Shown: positions 1-7,918 of the stretch, piece after piece | Layout: every line of letters begins with the position of its first letter | How positions within the stretch are numbered: the first letter of the stretch is position 1 | Source of the DNA: Moritella sp. F3 | GTDB taxonomy: Bacteria; Pseudomonadota; Gammaproteobacteria; Enterobacterales; Moritellaceae | Assembly: GCF_015082335.1 (NCBI RefSeq) | Contig: NZ_BLRL01000002.1 | Coordinates: 472,569 to 536,568 of the forward strand | Length of the DNA: 64,000 bases | Direction of reading: 5' to 3' | Position numbers and translations under genes: made by a program | Notes under the pieces: model-generated | Databases searched by the model: none | What the model was told of the DNA's origin: nothing | Seen by the model: the letters and a program-made list of their open reading frames with translations, nothing else

Positions 1-1181
1 TTATCGACAAAAATAATGCGACACTTTCCAGAAATACCCCATAATTCAGTTAGCTTTACACCAATCTCCTCACAAAATTTGTTTTTATCTCTAAAAGCCA
101 CCAGAATAACTTCACGAGCCGTATGCGCAGAGGCTTTAGCGAAAGTAAGCAATAAGGCAACCCAAGCACGAGAAAACATATCAATAACAGAATAACAAGT
201 GGGTTTACCCATACGCTTAGTTCTGGTTTTATCAAACTCATCAACAAGTTCTATATCGAGCGGCGTTTCATCCACTTGGTACACATGCCCAGGACCTTCC
301 GCGTAGAAGTTTTCGAGATTACCTTTTAGCCCTTTGTGATCTTTATTAAACTTATCTGTTATACCCTGTGCAGCTCGGAACTCATCTTTTCTCCCATCAA
401 CATAAGCTCTGACATAATTCTTAAACTGTTCATAGCTAATTCGTTGCTCTGCACTGAATCGCTTAAAACTACTAATTTCTCCAGTCATCCCATCAACAAC
501 AGGATCACTAGCAAAACGGTCTTCATATTCAATAAAAGCTTTAGGGTAAGATTTAGGGGCACCACATTTAATATGCGTATTGGCGATATAGCGGATATTT
601 TTTTCATCCTTACTATTTCTCATTCGACCAATCACACCATCATCCCTTTTAGGTCCTGTTTTTCTGGTATAATTTTTATTCGACACTTTTCCTGTGCCAG
701 GTTTTCTCAAAAATGCATTTACATTACAACCCGTTCGTAAATATCGATATATCCAGCCATACATTTGAGTTCGGTCAGCCTTAATGCCAATGGTGGATGC
801 AACTTCTAAGCATTGCTCAATCAACCTGTTCCCGTAATTTCCAGGTAACAAGAACTGTTCTAAGTTTTTAATGATAGGTTGAATCACTTCAAACTTTTTA
901 TTCCGAACTTTCAAATCCTTAGGCTTTATAAAACGCTCAGGCATTGCCATGTGTTCCGGCAATTGAAATATACCTTTTCTTATATCTCTTTCCTCTAACG
1001 CCCTCAGTAACATCTGATAACTAAACTGGGCTGGCTTTTTATTTTTACGCATATTCATGGCTAAAACACGATCAGTCGTAGCATCAATAAAAAGGACGAT
1101 ATATGGCGCGTCTATAAATCCATTTTCTTCGCCTCCAACAGGCACTAAAAGATCGTTTAACTGAAGTAATACCTCATCCAT
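1..1181 (-). CDS. tnsB: Tn7-like transposase subunit TnsB, 3' end cut by window edge
   Basis: A continuous open frame of 393 codons runs from an ATG at 1181 off the left edge, so the C-terminal part is not visible. TnsB is the DDE-family recombinase that binds the transposon ends and joins the 3' ends to target DNA. The visible part has the N-terminal DNA-binding region and the start of the RNase H-like core. The motif YQVDETPLDI puts the first catalytic Asp at residue 304. The second falls in RIIFVD at residue 393, on the edge. Their spacing of 89 is close to the 88 between D273 and D361 in Tn7 TnsB. The start overlaps the tnsA stop by 8 bp (ATGGATGA), which implies translational coupling. 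The catalytic Glu and any tnsC/tnsD lie outside the window. Codon use is AT-rich, as in the rest of the island. TniA/Mu-type relatives are the alternative, but the adjacent tnsA argues for Tn7-like. Confidence 0.88.
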   Translation of the reverse strand, partial: MDEVLLQLNDLLVPVGGEENGFIDAPYIVLFIDATTDRVLAMNMRKNKKPAQFSYQMLLRALEERDIRKGIFQLPEHMAMPERFIKPKDLKVRNKKFEVIQPIIKNLEQFLLPGNYGNRLIEQCLEVASTIGIKADRTQMYGWIYRYLRTGCNVNAFLRKPGTGKVSNKNYTRKTGPKRDDGVIGRMRNSKDEKNIRYIANTHIKCGAPKSYPKAFIEYEDRFASDPVVDGMTGEISSFKRFSAEQRISYEQFKNYVRAYVDGRKDEFRAAQGITDKFNKDHKGLKGNLENFYAEGPGHVYQVDETPLDIELVDEFDKTRTKRMGKPTCYSVIDMFSRAWVALLLTFAKASAHTAREVILVAFRDKNKFCEEIGVKLTELWGISGKCRIIFVD

Positions 1182-2007
1182 ATGTAGCTACTCTCAGCTG
1201 AAAATCCGCGACTAAGTTTTCAAATCTAAGTCGTTGATTAAGATCTGCGATTATTTTTTTATGCCATAAGCAGTGTTGGAAAATTGCAACTGAATCCATG
1301 TAGCTCAAGTTCATTTTTATGGCCAGAGCAGAAATGAAATCACTAAGTTGTATCCCACAACTCTGTTTAATATCGGCATCAAAATGCTTCAGCCATATAG
1401 GTAGTAATATCGTTAAGTACAAATCAATTGAATAAAAAGAAAAAAGCTGTTCTAAATTTTGTGAAAAAACAGTTTTGATATCTTCACTCATAATAAGATG
1501 CCATTTAATGCCTTGAGATTCCCAAAATACCTTTTCTATTTTTTGTTTTACCTCCATGTTAGCTTTCTTTCTCTCTGTTAATTTTTCGTATGAATCTGAA
1601 TCTTTAATCGAGTAAACAACTTCTTGCCCGAGAATCGTTCTACAGTAAAAATCACTCGTCATAACGACTTGCACATTAGCGGTGTATGGATAAGTTGGAT
1701 GACGAACACCAAGCTGCTTAGAAATAGCTAACGACCGTTCAAGAGTTAACAATGGGTATTGCTCTTTAATCCACAAGAATTCCCCAGCAAACCTTAGGCG
1801 GTAAAAAAAATGACGTTCATTTGTTGAAAGTAGATCTCTATCTTGTCCAGGCTCTGCAAAATCTGGTGTGCGAGATTTACTCCCAAGAGATTTTATATCT
1901 TGGGTTTTAATAAAGGACACCCAGTGCGGGCTACGATCATTTGCTCGTTTCCAATCTTCTATCCACTTATCTCTCAAAACATGAGTTATCTGATTTCTTC
2001 TCTTCAT
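1174..2007 (-). CDS. tnsA: Tn7-like endonuclease subunit TnsA
   Basis: 277 residues. TnsA is the restriction-endonuclease-fold subunit that cuts the 5' transposon ends, so that with TnsB the element moves by cut-and-paste. The TnsA N-terminal core is recognisable: NERHFFYRLRF, then WIKEQYPLL (the conserved I-[RK]-E-Q-[FY]-P-L motif), then MTSDF and VVYSIK. By alignment from memory, E64, D119 and K135 match the Tn7 catalytic triad E63/D114/K132 in order and spacing. A helical C-terminal half (about 180-277) would be the TnsC-contacting region. The start at 2007 is preceded by a purine-rich stretch (TTTTGAGGTTCAT on the minus strand). It is the first gene of a tnsA-tnsB unit and is transcribed divergently from the gene at 2348. 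Confidence 0.88.
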   Translation of the reverse strand: MKRRNQITHVLRDKWIEDWKRANDRSPHWVSFIKTQDIKSLGSKSRTPDFAEPGQDRDLLSTNERHFFYRLRFAGEFLWIKEQYPLLTLERSLAISKQLGVRHPTYPYTANVQVVMTSDFYCRTILGQEVVYSIKDSDSYEKLTERKKANMEVKQKIEKVFWESQGIKWHLIMSEDIKTVFSQNLEQLFSFYSIDLYLTILLPIWLKHFDADIKQSCGIQLSDFISALAIKMNLSYMDSVAIFQHCLWHKKIIADLNQRLRFENLVADFQLRVATYG

Positions 2008-2347
2008 ATGAACCTCAAAATAATTTTAATATGGTTATTCCATCTTTATTCAGATATCAATTTTTCTATTTCATAACTCATGCTCGATCTTAAGCATGGC
2101 TAAAAACCTAAATAGAGTCAAGACAAAACAAAACCCAACCAATTGATTTTATTGACATTTTAATTATTTAGTTAAATATTATGTCTATCCTTATTTATTA
2201 ACAAACTGATAAATAAGTTCGTTTTTTATATTTAACAAAAGAGATAGGGGGATTTTTATGGTTAACCGGACAAAAAATATTTATAATTTTAAAAAGACAT
2301 GTGTGATAAATATTTAATTTGATGAAAATGGATAAATAGGCTTATGG
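2008..2347. promoter_or_regulatory. Divergent promoter region between tnsA and the 2348 gene, with inverted repeats
   Basis: 340 bp of very AT-rich non-coding DNA between two divergent genes. Two inverted repeats are visible: CATGCT at 2079-2084 with AGCATG at 2093-2098, and CTTATTTAT at 2190-2198 with ATAAATAAG at 2209-2217. GACA-led AT-rich stretches occur near 2120, 2153, 2269 and 2295 on the plus strand, but they do not form a clear TnsB-site array in the orientation expected for a right end. The repeats could be operators for control of the transposase genes. That role is inference. Confidence 0.45.
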
Positions 2348-3070
2348 ATGGATGACGCTGAACTTCAAAAACTAGGTGAGTTATTTTTACGAGAGTTTCA
2401 TTACATCACGAGAACCGATCGCGTATTGATAAAAGTAATGATCAAATCGAGACTCCAATATTTTCCAGAGGCAGCGGATCTTGAGTACATGACTTTTGGC
2501 TGCATTGCTGATATTGAACGAATTTTATCGGAGCAAATACAAGCTGACCCATCAGGTCATTTCAACTCAAAAGAGAGACTACGGAAGCTCACTGAATTCA
2601 AAAAAGATAAGGCTTTTGTCAAAAAATATACCTTAGAAGCGGTTAAGTCATTCTGTAGGAAAAAACGATATTACTGGGGACACGGTAAAAATAAACCTGA
2701 TATTGAAAAAGGTGATCGACACACGGAAAGAAAGCCAGGTAGAGCAGCACGAGTACACGGTACTGGAGACTCTAACGAAGTGGATACTTGGATAGCATCA
2801 ATGGTCACTTCTAACTTAAGCTCGGACAGTTTACAGAGTGAGACTCTAGAAGATCTAAATGAACTGTTTACAAACATTGGGCTGAATGAAAAAAAGATAC
2901 GTTGTTTCTGGGATCGCTTTGACGGCATGACCTTTGTTGAAATGGCCGCAGCAGATACAAATAAAACTGCATCTCCTGATCAGTACAGGAAACGATTTAA
3001 GCGATTAATAGCCCAATTAGAAAGACATTCAGAGCAATTTAGGGCTATTTTGATGCAGAATTTTAGATAA
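2348..3070 (+). CDS. Hypothetical protein with sigma-region-4-like C-terminus, divergent from tnsA
   Basis: 240 residues, not recognised as a named family. The N-terminal half is charged and helical. A Lys/Arg/Gly-rich stretch (about 100-140) contains SFCRKKRYYWGHGKN. The C-terminal part (about 165-235) is built like sigma-70 region 4 or a related helix-turn-helix: an acidic LEDLNELF helix, then GLNEKKIRCFWDRFDGMTFVEMA, then QYRKRFKRLIAQLERH. It may therefore be a DNA-binding or transcription-activating protein. ATGs at 2344 (other frame), 2348 and 2352 cluster at the start. An AGG at 2338 is well placed for 2348. Its position head-to-head with tnsA suggests a regulator of transposition or of cargo, which is inference. 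Confidence 0.6.
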   Translation: MDDAELQKLGELFLREFHYITRTDRVLIKVMIKSRLQYFPEAADLEYMTFGCIADIERILSEQIQADPSGHFNSKERLRKLTEFKKDKAFVKKYTLEAVKSFCRKKRYYWGHGKNKPDIEKGDRHTERKPGRAARVHGTGDSNEVDTWIASMVTSNLSSDSLQSETLEDLNELFTNIGLNEKKIRCFWDRFDGMTFVEMAAADTNKTASPDQYRKRFKRLIAQLERHSEQFRAILMQNFR

Positions 3071-3098
3071 AAATAATTTGATATGATAATACTAAATT

Positions 3099-3122
3099 AA
3101 AAAGCCTCCAATTAGGAGGCAA
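3099..3122 (-). terminator. Intrinsic terminator of the three-gene cargo operon
   Basis: GCCTCC-AATTA-GGAGGC forms a 6-bp GC-rich hairpin. On the minus strand it is followed by TTTTTAATTT. It lies about 45 bp past the stop at 3168 and separates this operon from the convergent gene ending at 3070. Confidence 0.75.
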
Positions 3123-3167
3123 AACAACAAACCCTAAAAGTACTTAATAAGATTTCAATTAAATCAT

Positions 3168-4076
3168 TTAAACCGTAATGCTAAATAGAATTTCTTTATG
3201 AGAGGCTCTTTCAACTGGAATCTCAGAATGAAGAGAGGATACTCTCCATATTGGTAGCTTCGGGTGAAACTCTTGACCTAAGATAACCGCTATAGCTGCA
3301 AAAATTTTAGGGCCTAAGGGAACCAATATCGTTCTCGATACATCACTTAAAGATACAATTAATGATTTCAGATCTATATATGTTGTATAAGGGTTCGTTA
3401 CATCATAAGTAAAAGTATTTCTATCTTGGACAGCATCAAGTAAAGGCGCATTATTAAGCCTTACTGTCTGTTCAAAATCAGAATATTGGTTTTTCGGTAC
3501 AAAAGCATAAGAAAAATCGGCATCGTAATAATTATATACTCCTAAAGCCTTATGCTCTTCATAGCCAAGACCAAATACAACTGAAGTTGGCATTGATAGA
3601 TTACCAAGATCACCACCTAGCTCTTCAATTATAGGTCCTAATTTTTTCACTGGCTGAATACCTTCAGGAGGATCAACATAATAGGATAAATTATAACAAA
3701 TTGTAATTTTTGAGCTTTTAGGCAAAACATTAAGAAGATTGAATAAGATTGATGCTAGGCGATGTCTGCTCATTACAGTAATATCTAGAAATATTCGAGG
3801 TTCATCTATTTTTTGTAATGTTTCAAGCACTATGCGCTTAACTGTGTCTACAATTAAATCACAATTATTTTCAAATAGTTCAGCCTCACTTTCCTCAAAA
3901 TATACTTTATTTTCATGATATTTAATTGCTGTTTTATTTGTTTCATACCCGATTACAATATTTCTTGCCGATTTGGTAGAAAAGTTCTTAAAAGCACTTG
4001 TTGATCTACTTTCATATCCCAAGCCATAAATTGCCAAATCGAATTCGTCTGTATATGCAATTTTATCAAAAATCAT
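3168..4076 (-). CDS. Unknown protein, third gene of the phosphoesterase-ATPase operon
   Basis: 302 residues, family not recognised. The sequence looks like a soluble alpha/beta protein with three patches that appear conserved in kind: YGLGYESRS (17-25), FLDITVMSRHRL (96-107) and VPLGPKIFAAIAVI (about 252-265). The second patch ends a hydrophobic strand with Asp and then Ser-Arg. Such strand-end Asp/Ser/Arg clusters often form nucleotide or phosphate sites, but no enzyme class can be assigned. The start ATG overlaps the stop of the upstream ATPase gene by 4 bp (ATGA), so the two are almost certainly co-translated and probably act in one complex or pathway. There is no signal peptide or membrane segment. 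Codon use is AT-rich, as in the rest of the island. Confidence 0.7.
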   Translation of the reverse strand: MIFDKIAYTDEFDLAIYGLGYESRSTSAFKNFSTKSARNIVIGYETNKTAIKYHENKVYFEESEAELFENNCDLIVDTVKRIVLETLQKIDEPRIFLDITVMSRHRLASILFNLLNVLPKSSKITICYNLSYYVDPPEGIQPVKKLGPIIEELGGDLGNLSMPTSVVFGLGYEEHKALGVYNYYDADFSYAFVPKNQYSDFEQTVRLNNAPLLDAVQDRNTFTYDVTNPYTTYIDLKSLIVSLSDVSRTILVPLGPKIFAAIAVILGQEFHPKLPIWRVSSLHSEIPVERASHKEILFSITV

Positions 4077-5848
4077 GAGAAAAGCTCCACTTGAGTAAAT
4101 TTAACTCCTGAAGGATCAAAAATATCAATATGAGAGTGATTTAATATATCAATTAAATCAACCGCACGCTGCGAATTAAGTAACAATTTATATTCTGGCG
4201 CAAAAAGATACGATAAGCGGCACCTTGAATTTTTTATATCATCGATATCATGAAAAGAATCAATGACATTTTTTTCAATAATTAAAGCTCCAGCATTCAA
4301 AGCAAGACCAATTGCTGCAATATAATTATCGTTAAATTCATTTTTAAACATAATACTACCACGTGGATCCGGATTAAAATGTTTGCCATGTATCTCTTTA
4401 CTCAAATACTTACCCACTTTATCAATTATATCAAAAAGTGTTATAAACTCCTGATTGCTTGATTCTACAGCAATAGTACTCAACAACGATTTAAATGACA
4501 TCGCGTAAGTATTAATATTACTTAACTGTTCATGCTCTTTGATTATTCCATTTTTCTTAGCAATAGCAGCAAATACACTCATGATACCAACTAGCATTCT
4601 AGGATTATATTCTAACATCGCACAAATCTTGTCGAAACCTACATAGTAAGATGAGGCTCTTCGTCTAGATGCTTTATTTTTTTCATCTCTAAGATAGTAG
4701 TTTCTCAAATGAAAATTAAACTGAATACGTCTATAAACATCTTGTTTGTTCTTTGGTAATCCATCATATTTATAAATATTCAGCTTCTGCTTCGACACAT
4801 ATTCATAAAATGATTTATCCTTCGTTATTAATTCAGAAAACTCTCTATCCCTTTCAATAACACGGTTATATTCGAAATAATCTTTGATATTCTTGTTTAA
4901 TCCGTATTTATTAAAAATATTTTCGCTTAGCTCTTTAGCAAAATTGAAACCATCTTGCCTTACGCCGCTGAGATTTATGAAAGTCAGATCTTGCTTGTTC
5001 ATCCCACTAAATGAGTCTTTTGTGATAGAGACACCTTTGTGATACGGAGATAGTGCTAACTTAAAAATAATATTCTGAGGCCCACCTCTCATTGCATCGA
5101 TTAAAGGTTGTATAAAGACTTCAGGCGCTAGCTCTAATTCATCAAACAAGAATCCCCACGTACCATCAGTCTCACCAAAGTACTGATTTATAATAAGAAC
5201 ACTTGTTTCCAATAAGCCCATCAATCTATCTTCGGCTATATCAACATTAGCACTTTTATCATCCGAATTTAATCCTGCAATTACTGTTGATATCTTTTGC
5301 TTTTTTAATGATGTCGCAATAACCAATCCTCTTAATGAAGGAATTCTTGGCTCAACCTTCCAATAAGCAGCAAGTTCATTAACAAGTTCTGACTCATCGT
5401 TTCGAGATATTTTAATATCTCGAAAATTATTTTTTTTAATTGCAGTATTACTAGCCCTGTAGCTAACTACTTGTGCGAAACATTCCAATATATGATAAAC
5501 AAAAGAGGCTTCCAAAAGTTTTTGAACCTTAGTATCATTTTTAAACCTAACCGATATTCTTTCATATTGAGTTTTCCAAAATCGATCGGTAGGAACAAAC
5601 ACACCAGAAAAAGATATATTTTCCCGATATTTATCCGCATTTTTTTTGCTCCAAATATCTAAAACCTCTACATCTAACATCCTCAGGAGAGTCGTTTTAC
5701 CACTACCTCTAGGACCAATCATAATAGTATTATTTGGAGTAGTAAGTAGGTCAAAATGACTGTTAGTAATAAAGTCTGAACATAGGTTTATTTTGGATGT
5801 AGCCTTTGCATTAAATGACTCATTAAAATTTATCGTTTGGTCATTCAT
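4073..5848 (-). CDS. Large P-loop ATPase (ORC/AAA-like), central gene of the cargo operon
   Basis: About 591 residues from the ATG at 5848. This start is preferred over TTG at 5857 because GAGG sits 9 nt upstream of it. Walker A is IMIGPRGSGKTTLLRML (about 42-58). Walker B is WGFLFDELELAPE (about 231-243), with a second acidic residue after the Asp, and a sensor-1-like strand IIFKLALSPY follows. The layout fits an AAA/ORC-Cdc6-like or STAND-like ATPase in which the long C-terminal half (about 290-591) carries an unknown sensing or effector domain. No membrane segments are seen. It overlaps the upstream phosphoesterase by 8 bp (ATGAATGA) and the downstream 302-residue gene by 4 bp. ATPases of this general kind are common in anti-phage systems. 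A defence role here is inference from that and from the transposon setting. Confidence 0.72.
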   Translation of the reverse strand: MNDQTINFNESFNAKATSKINLCSDFITNSHFDLLTTPNNTIMIGPRGSGKTTLLRMLDVEVLDIWSKKNADKYRENISFSGVFVPTDRFWKTQYERISVRFKNDTKVQKLLEASFVYHILECFAQVVSYRASNTAIKKNNFRDIKISRNDESELVNELAAYWKVEPRIPSLRGLVIATSLKKQKISTVIAGLNSDDKSANVDIAEDRLMGLLETSVLIINQYFGETDGTWGFLFDELELAPEVFIQPLIDAMRGGPQNIIFKLALSPYHKGVSITKDSFSGMNKQDLTFINLSGVRQDGFNFAKELSENIFNKYGLNKNIKDYFEYNRVIERDREFSELITKDKSFYEYVSKQKLNIYKYDGLPKNKQDVYRRIQFNFHLRNYYLRDEKNKASRRRASSYYVGFDKICAMLEYNPRMLVGIMSVFAAIAKKNGIIKEHEQLSNINTYAMSFKSLLSTIAVESSNQEFITLFDIIDKVGKYLSKEIHGKHFNPDPRGSIMFKNEFNDNYIAAIGLALNAGALIIEKNVIDSFHDIDDIKNSRCRLSYLFAPEYKLLLNSQRAVDLIDILNHSHIDIFDPSGVKFTQVELFS

Positions 5849-7019
5849 TATTTGCAACCTCTAATATTTGATTTCCATCATAGTCAACACGAAGATGATT
5901 CTTTTTCATCTTGTCTAAAAGTTCTTGAAATTGACCTGGCGTGTAAAATTCAATTTCTTCTTGAATAGAAGCTAAGTCATTACTATTTATGTAAGTATTG
6001 CCCTGTAAAAGAGTTTTTATTTGCTTCATAATATGGACCGGTTTTACTGAAGACCCAAAACCACCTTTATGTGGCAAATGATTACTTTTAGAATTATGCC
6101 AACCATTTCTCAAGTTCCAAGAGTAAGCTTCAAAAGTTCCAACGAGACACTCTTCATCTAAAGTTTTTTGCAAATCTATACATAAAATATAAAATTGATT
6201 ACTCGTTTTATCTTTAATTTTAGGATACAAATTTGCGCCTAAACTACCAGCAGAAAAAATTACTGGTGGTGTAGACCTGTCAGTCATTCCGTACCCTAAA
6301 CTAGCAAAGTGTTTATGTCCGTGAACCACAAGCCATGGGCCTACATTCGAACCATCGAGCTCTTTGAGGAGCATTTGCCCACCTTCCATAACTTCCGAAT
6401 CAAAATTTTCATCGACATGTTCCATTTTCACAGGGTGATGGTGACACAATAACAAATTAAATTTTTTCTCTTCGAAATTATCTGATTTAAGATATTCTGA
6501 AATCTGGTTCACCGTTTCGATTGCTACTCGTCCATGCTTATATTCATCATTTAGCCCATGGTATGCACTAGAATTTAATTTGATAACGTTATAATTTTCA
6601 AATTGAACATGGCTCCAATGCCACCCCCAAAACTGAGTATTAATAGCTAAATCGCTAGTTGGAAAAGGCGGGGATACAAATTTAATTTCATGAATTGCAG
6701 AAAAATTGTCACCAGGTCTTGATTGGTGATCGTGATTACCAGGTACACATAAAAGGTGTTCAATATCTAAGTCATCTTTGACTTTGTGTAGAAATTTCCA
6801 ACCTGCGCTAAACCCCTCAACCTCTCCTTTGTTAGAAATGTCACCAGGACATATTAAACAATCTATATTCTGGTTAAGGTTTTTTGCAAAATCGATAAAA
6901 GCATCCGCGTGTTCACTTGATTGAGAGCCTGCATCAAATATTAATCTTGAATCGTTTGTGTTCTCAGTATTCACACTAGAATGTAAATCGGAAACAATTA
7001 GAAATCGTAGCTTATCCAT
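5841..7019 (-). CDS. Calcineurin-like metallophosphoesterase, first gene of the cargo operon
   Basis: About 392 residues from the ATG at 7019, which has AAAAGG just upstream; a GTG at 7049 would add ten residues. The five metallophosphoesterase motifs occur in order: SDLHSS (10-15), CPGDISNKG (about 57-65), PGNHDHQ (about 93-99), LCHHHPV and VHGHKHFA. The metal-binding Asp, Asn and His residues are all present, so an active two-metal phosphodiesterase or nuclease/phosphatase is likely. The substrate is unknown: DNA or RNA ends, cyclic nucleotides and nucleotides are all possible. The remaining C-terminal part (about 300-392) is not recognisable. It is the promoter-proximal gene of an operon with overlapping junctions, followed by the ATPase and the 302-residue protein. 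No signal peptide is seen, so it should act in the cytoplasm. Confidence 0.8.
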   Translation of the reverse strand: MDKLRFLIVSDLHSSVNTENTNDSRLIFDAGSQSSEHADAFIDFAKNLNQNIDCLICPGDISNKGEVEGFSAGWKFLHKVKDDLDIEHLLCVPGNHDHQSRPGDNFSAIHEIKFVSPPFPTSDLAINTQFWGWHWSHVQFENYNVIKLNSSAYHGLNDEYKHGRVAIETVNQISEYLKSDNFEEKKFNLLLCHHHPVKMEHVDENFDSEVMEGGQMLLKELDGSNVGPWLVVHGHKHFASLGYGMTDRSTPPVIFSAGSLGANLYPKIKDKTSNQFYILCIDLQKTLDEECLVGTFEAYSWNLRNGWHNSKSNHLPHKGGFGSSVKPVHIMKQIKTLLQGNTYINSNDLASIQEEIEFYTPGQFQELLDKMKKNHLRVDYDGNQILEVANNE

Positions 7020-7032
7020 TTTACCTTTTGGT

Positions 7033-7049
7033 GTGGGATTAACTCCCAC
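7033..7049. promoter_or_regulatory. Perfect 6-bp inverted repeat at the start of the cargo operon
   Basis: GTGGGA-TTAAC-TCCCAC lies 14 bp upstream of the chosen ATG. It could be a repressor operator or a 5'-UTR hairpin that affects initiation. This is visible in the sequence; the function is inference. Confidence 0.4.
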
Positions 7050-7314
7050 GATTAGAACACATAGAATAAGAGAAATGATACCAGTACTATATGATTTAAT
7101 ATACTACCAAGGGGTTGATATAAAAAATAAATCAATCAAAAGTAGATAGAAAGGTTTAGATTGTATTTCATGAATTAAATTTAAACTTGTCCATCTACGA
7201 TACTTACTATATGAATACTACAATGACCTTTTAACGCTCTATAAATTATAGAGGAATGAATGTTTCGAACAATCATAGTTTAATTCTGATAAAAGTGATG
7301 AAGAGAAGGTCAGA

Positions 7315-7806
7315 CTAATCACTTACTATTTCAATTATCATTTCTAATGTCTTTTTAATTACTTTATCTTTATCTTCCCAACGTTCCGATGCGTCTAGGA
7401 TTTCAAATCGTTCACGAAGAACAATATCTCCACTTACAACTGCAATATATACAATTCCAAGAGTTGAACTCGCATTCGTAGGGTCTAACCGAGAAAGGCT
7501 TCCTGTAACCCCAACCCCAATATCTGCTTTGCTTGAATACTGAATACCAGCCCTAGCCATCGCTATAGCCGTTTCCATTGAGTAAACAGTAAACTCCTCA
7601 ATAATTTTTTTCGGAACGCCAAGAGCTATTTTAGCTTCATTAGAGTATGTAATTGAGGAGTCAAACATAACTTCGCTAGCCCCTGAGATATTCGTTATAC
7701 AGTTTGCAACACCACCACCAGTACAAGACTCTACAGTAGTAATAAATAATTTTTGTTCTTTTAGAGCTTTTACTAACTGCTCAGATAATTCTAATAAATT
7801 ACTCAT
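7315..7806 (-). CDS. CinA C-terminal domain protein (PncC-like, divergent)
   Basis: 163 residues, the size of a stand-alone CinA C-terminal domain. PncC members deamidate nicotinamide mononucleotide in NAD recycling. The family start TVESCTGGGVANCIT and the strand ITYSNEAKIALGVP are clear. The usual GIAGP-type loop is replaced by GVTGSLSRLDPTNASSTLGIVYIAV, so this is a diverged subgroup and enzyme activity is uncertain. It lies between the cargo operon and gcvP, is AT-rich like the island, and is probably transposon or island cargo rather than a core gene; core cinA genes usually sit near recA. The ATG at 7806 has GAGGATG close upstream. Confidence 0.78.
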   Translation of the reverse strand: MSNLLELSEQLVKALKEQKLFITTVESCTGGGVANCITNISGASEVMFDSSITYSNEAKIALGVPKKIIEEFTVYSMETAIAMARAGIQYSSKADIGVGVTGSLSRLDPTNASSTLGIVYIAVVSGDIVLRERFEILDASERWEDKDKVIKKTLEMIIEIVSD

Positions 7807-7838
7807 TTACATCCTCAGTTATAGTTAAGCTTACTTAT

Positions 7839-7874
7839 AAAAAAATAGACAAACCGGAGTTTGTCTATTTTTAA
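7839..7874 (-). terminator. Strong hairpin terminator downstream of gcvP
   Basis: AAAAATAGACAAAC (7841-7854), loop CGGA, and GTTTGTCTATTTTT (7859-7872) form a 14-bp perfect stem. The minus strand ends in a T run. It probably terminates gcvP transcription. The same TTTGTCTA motif occurs again at 7880-7887, see findings. Confidence 0.75.
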
Positions 7875-7918
7875 TTACCTTTGTCTAAATTTTAAATACT
7901 CGGCTACATCAACCAAAT

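Noticed and set aside
56..247. Minus-strand open frame of 63 codons, hydrophobic
   Set aside because: Shadow in another frame of the tnsB catalytic core; no ribosome site.
336..740. Plus-strand open frame of 134 codons
   Set aside because: It lies entirely opposite tnsB, whose frame is open throughout and has clear catalytic motifs.
2100..2347. Tn7 right end with TnsB sites directly upstream of tnsA
   Set aside because: GACA-led stretches exist but mostly in the wrong orientation and at irregular spacing; the region near 7,840-7,910 fits better.
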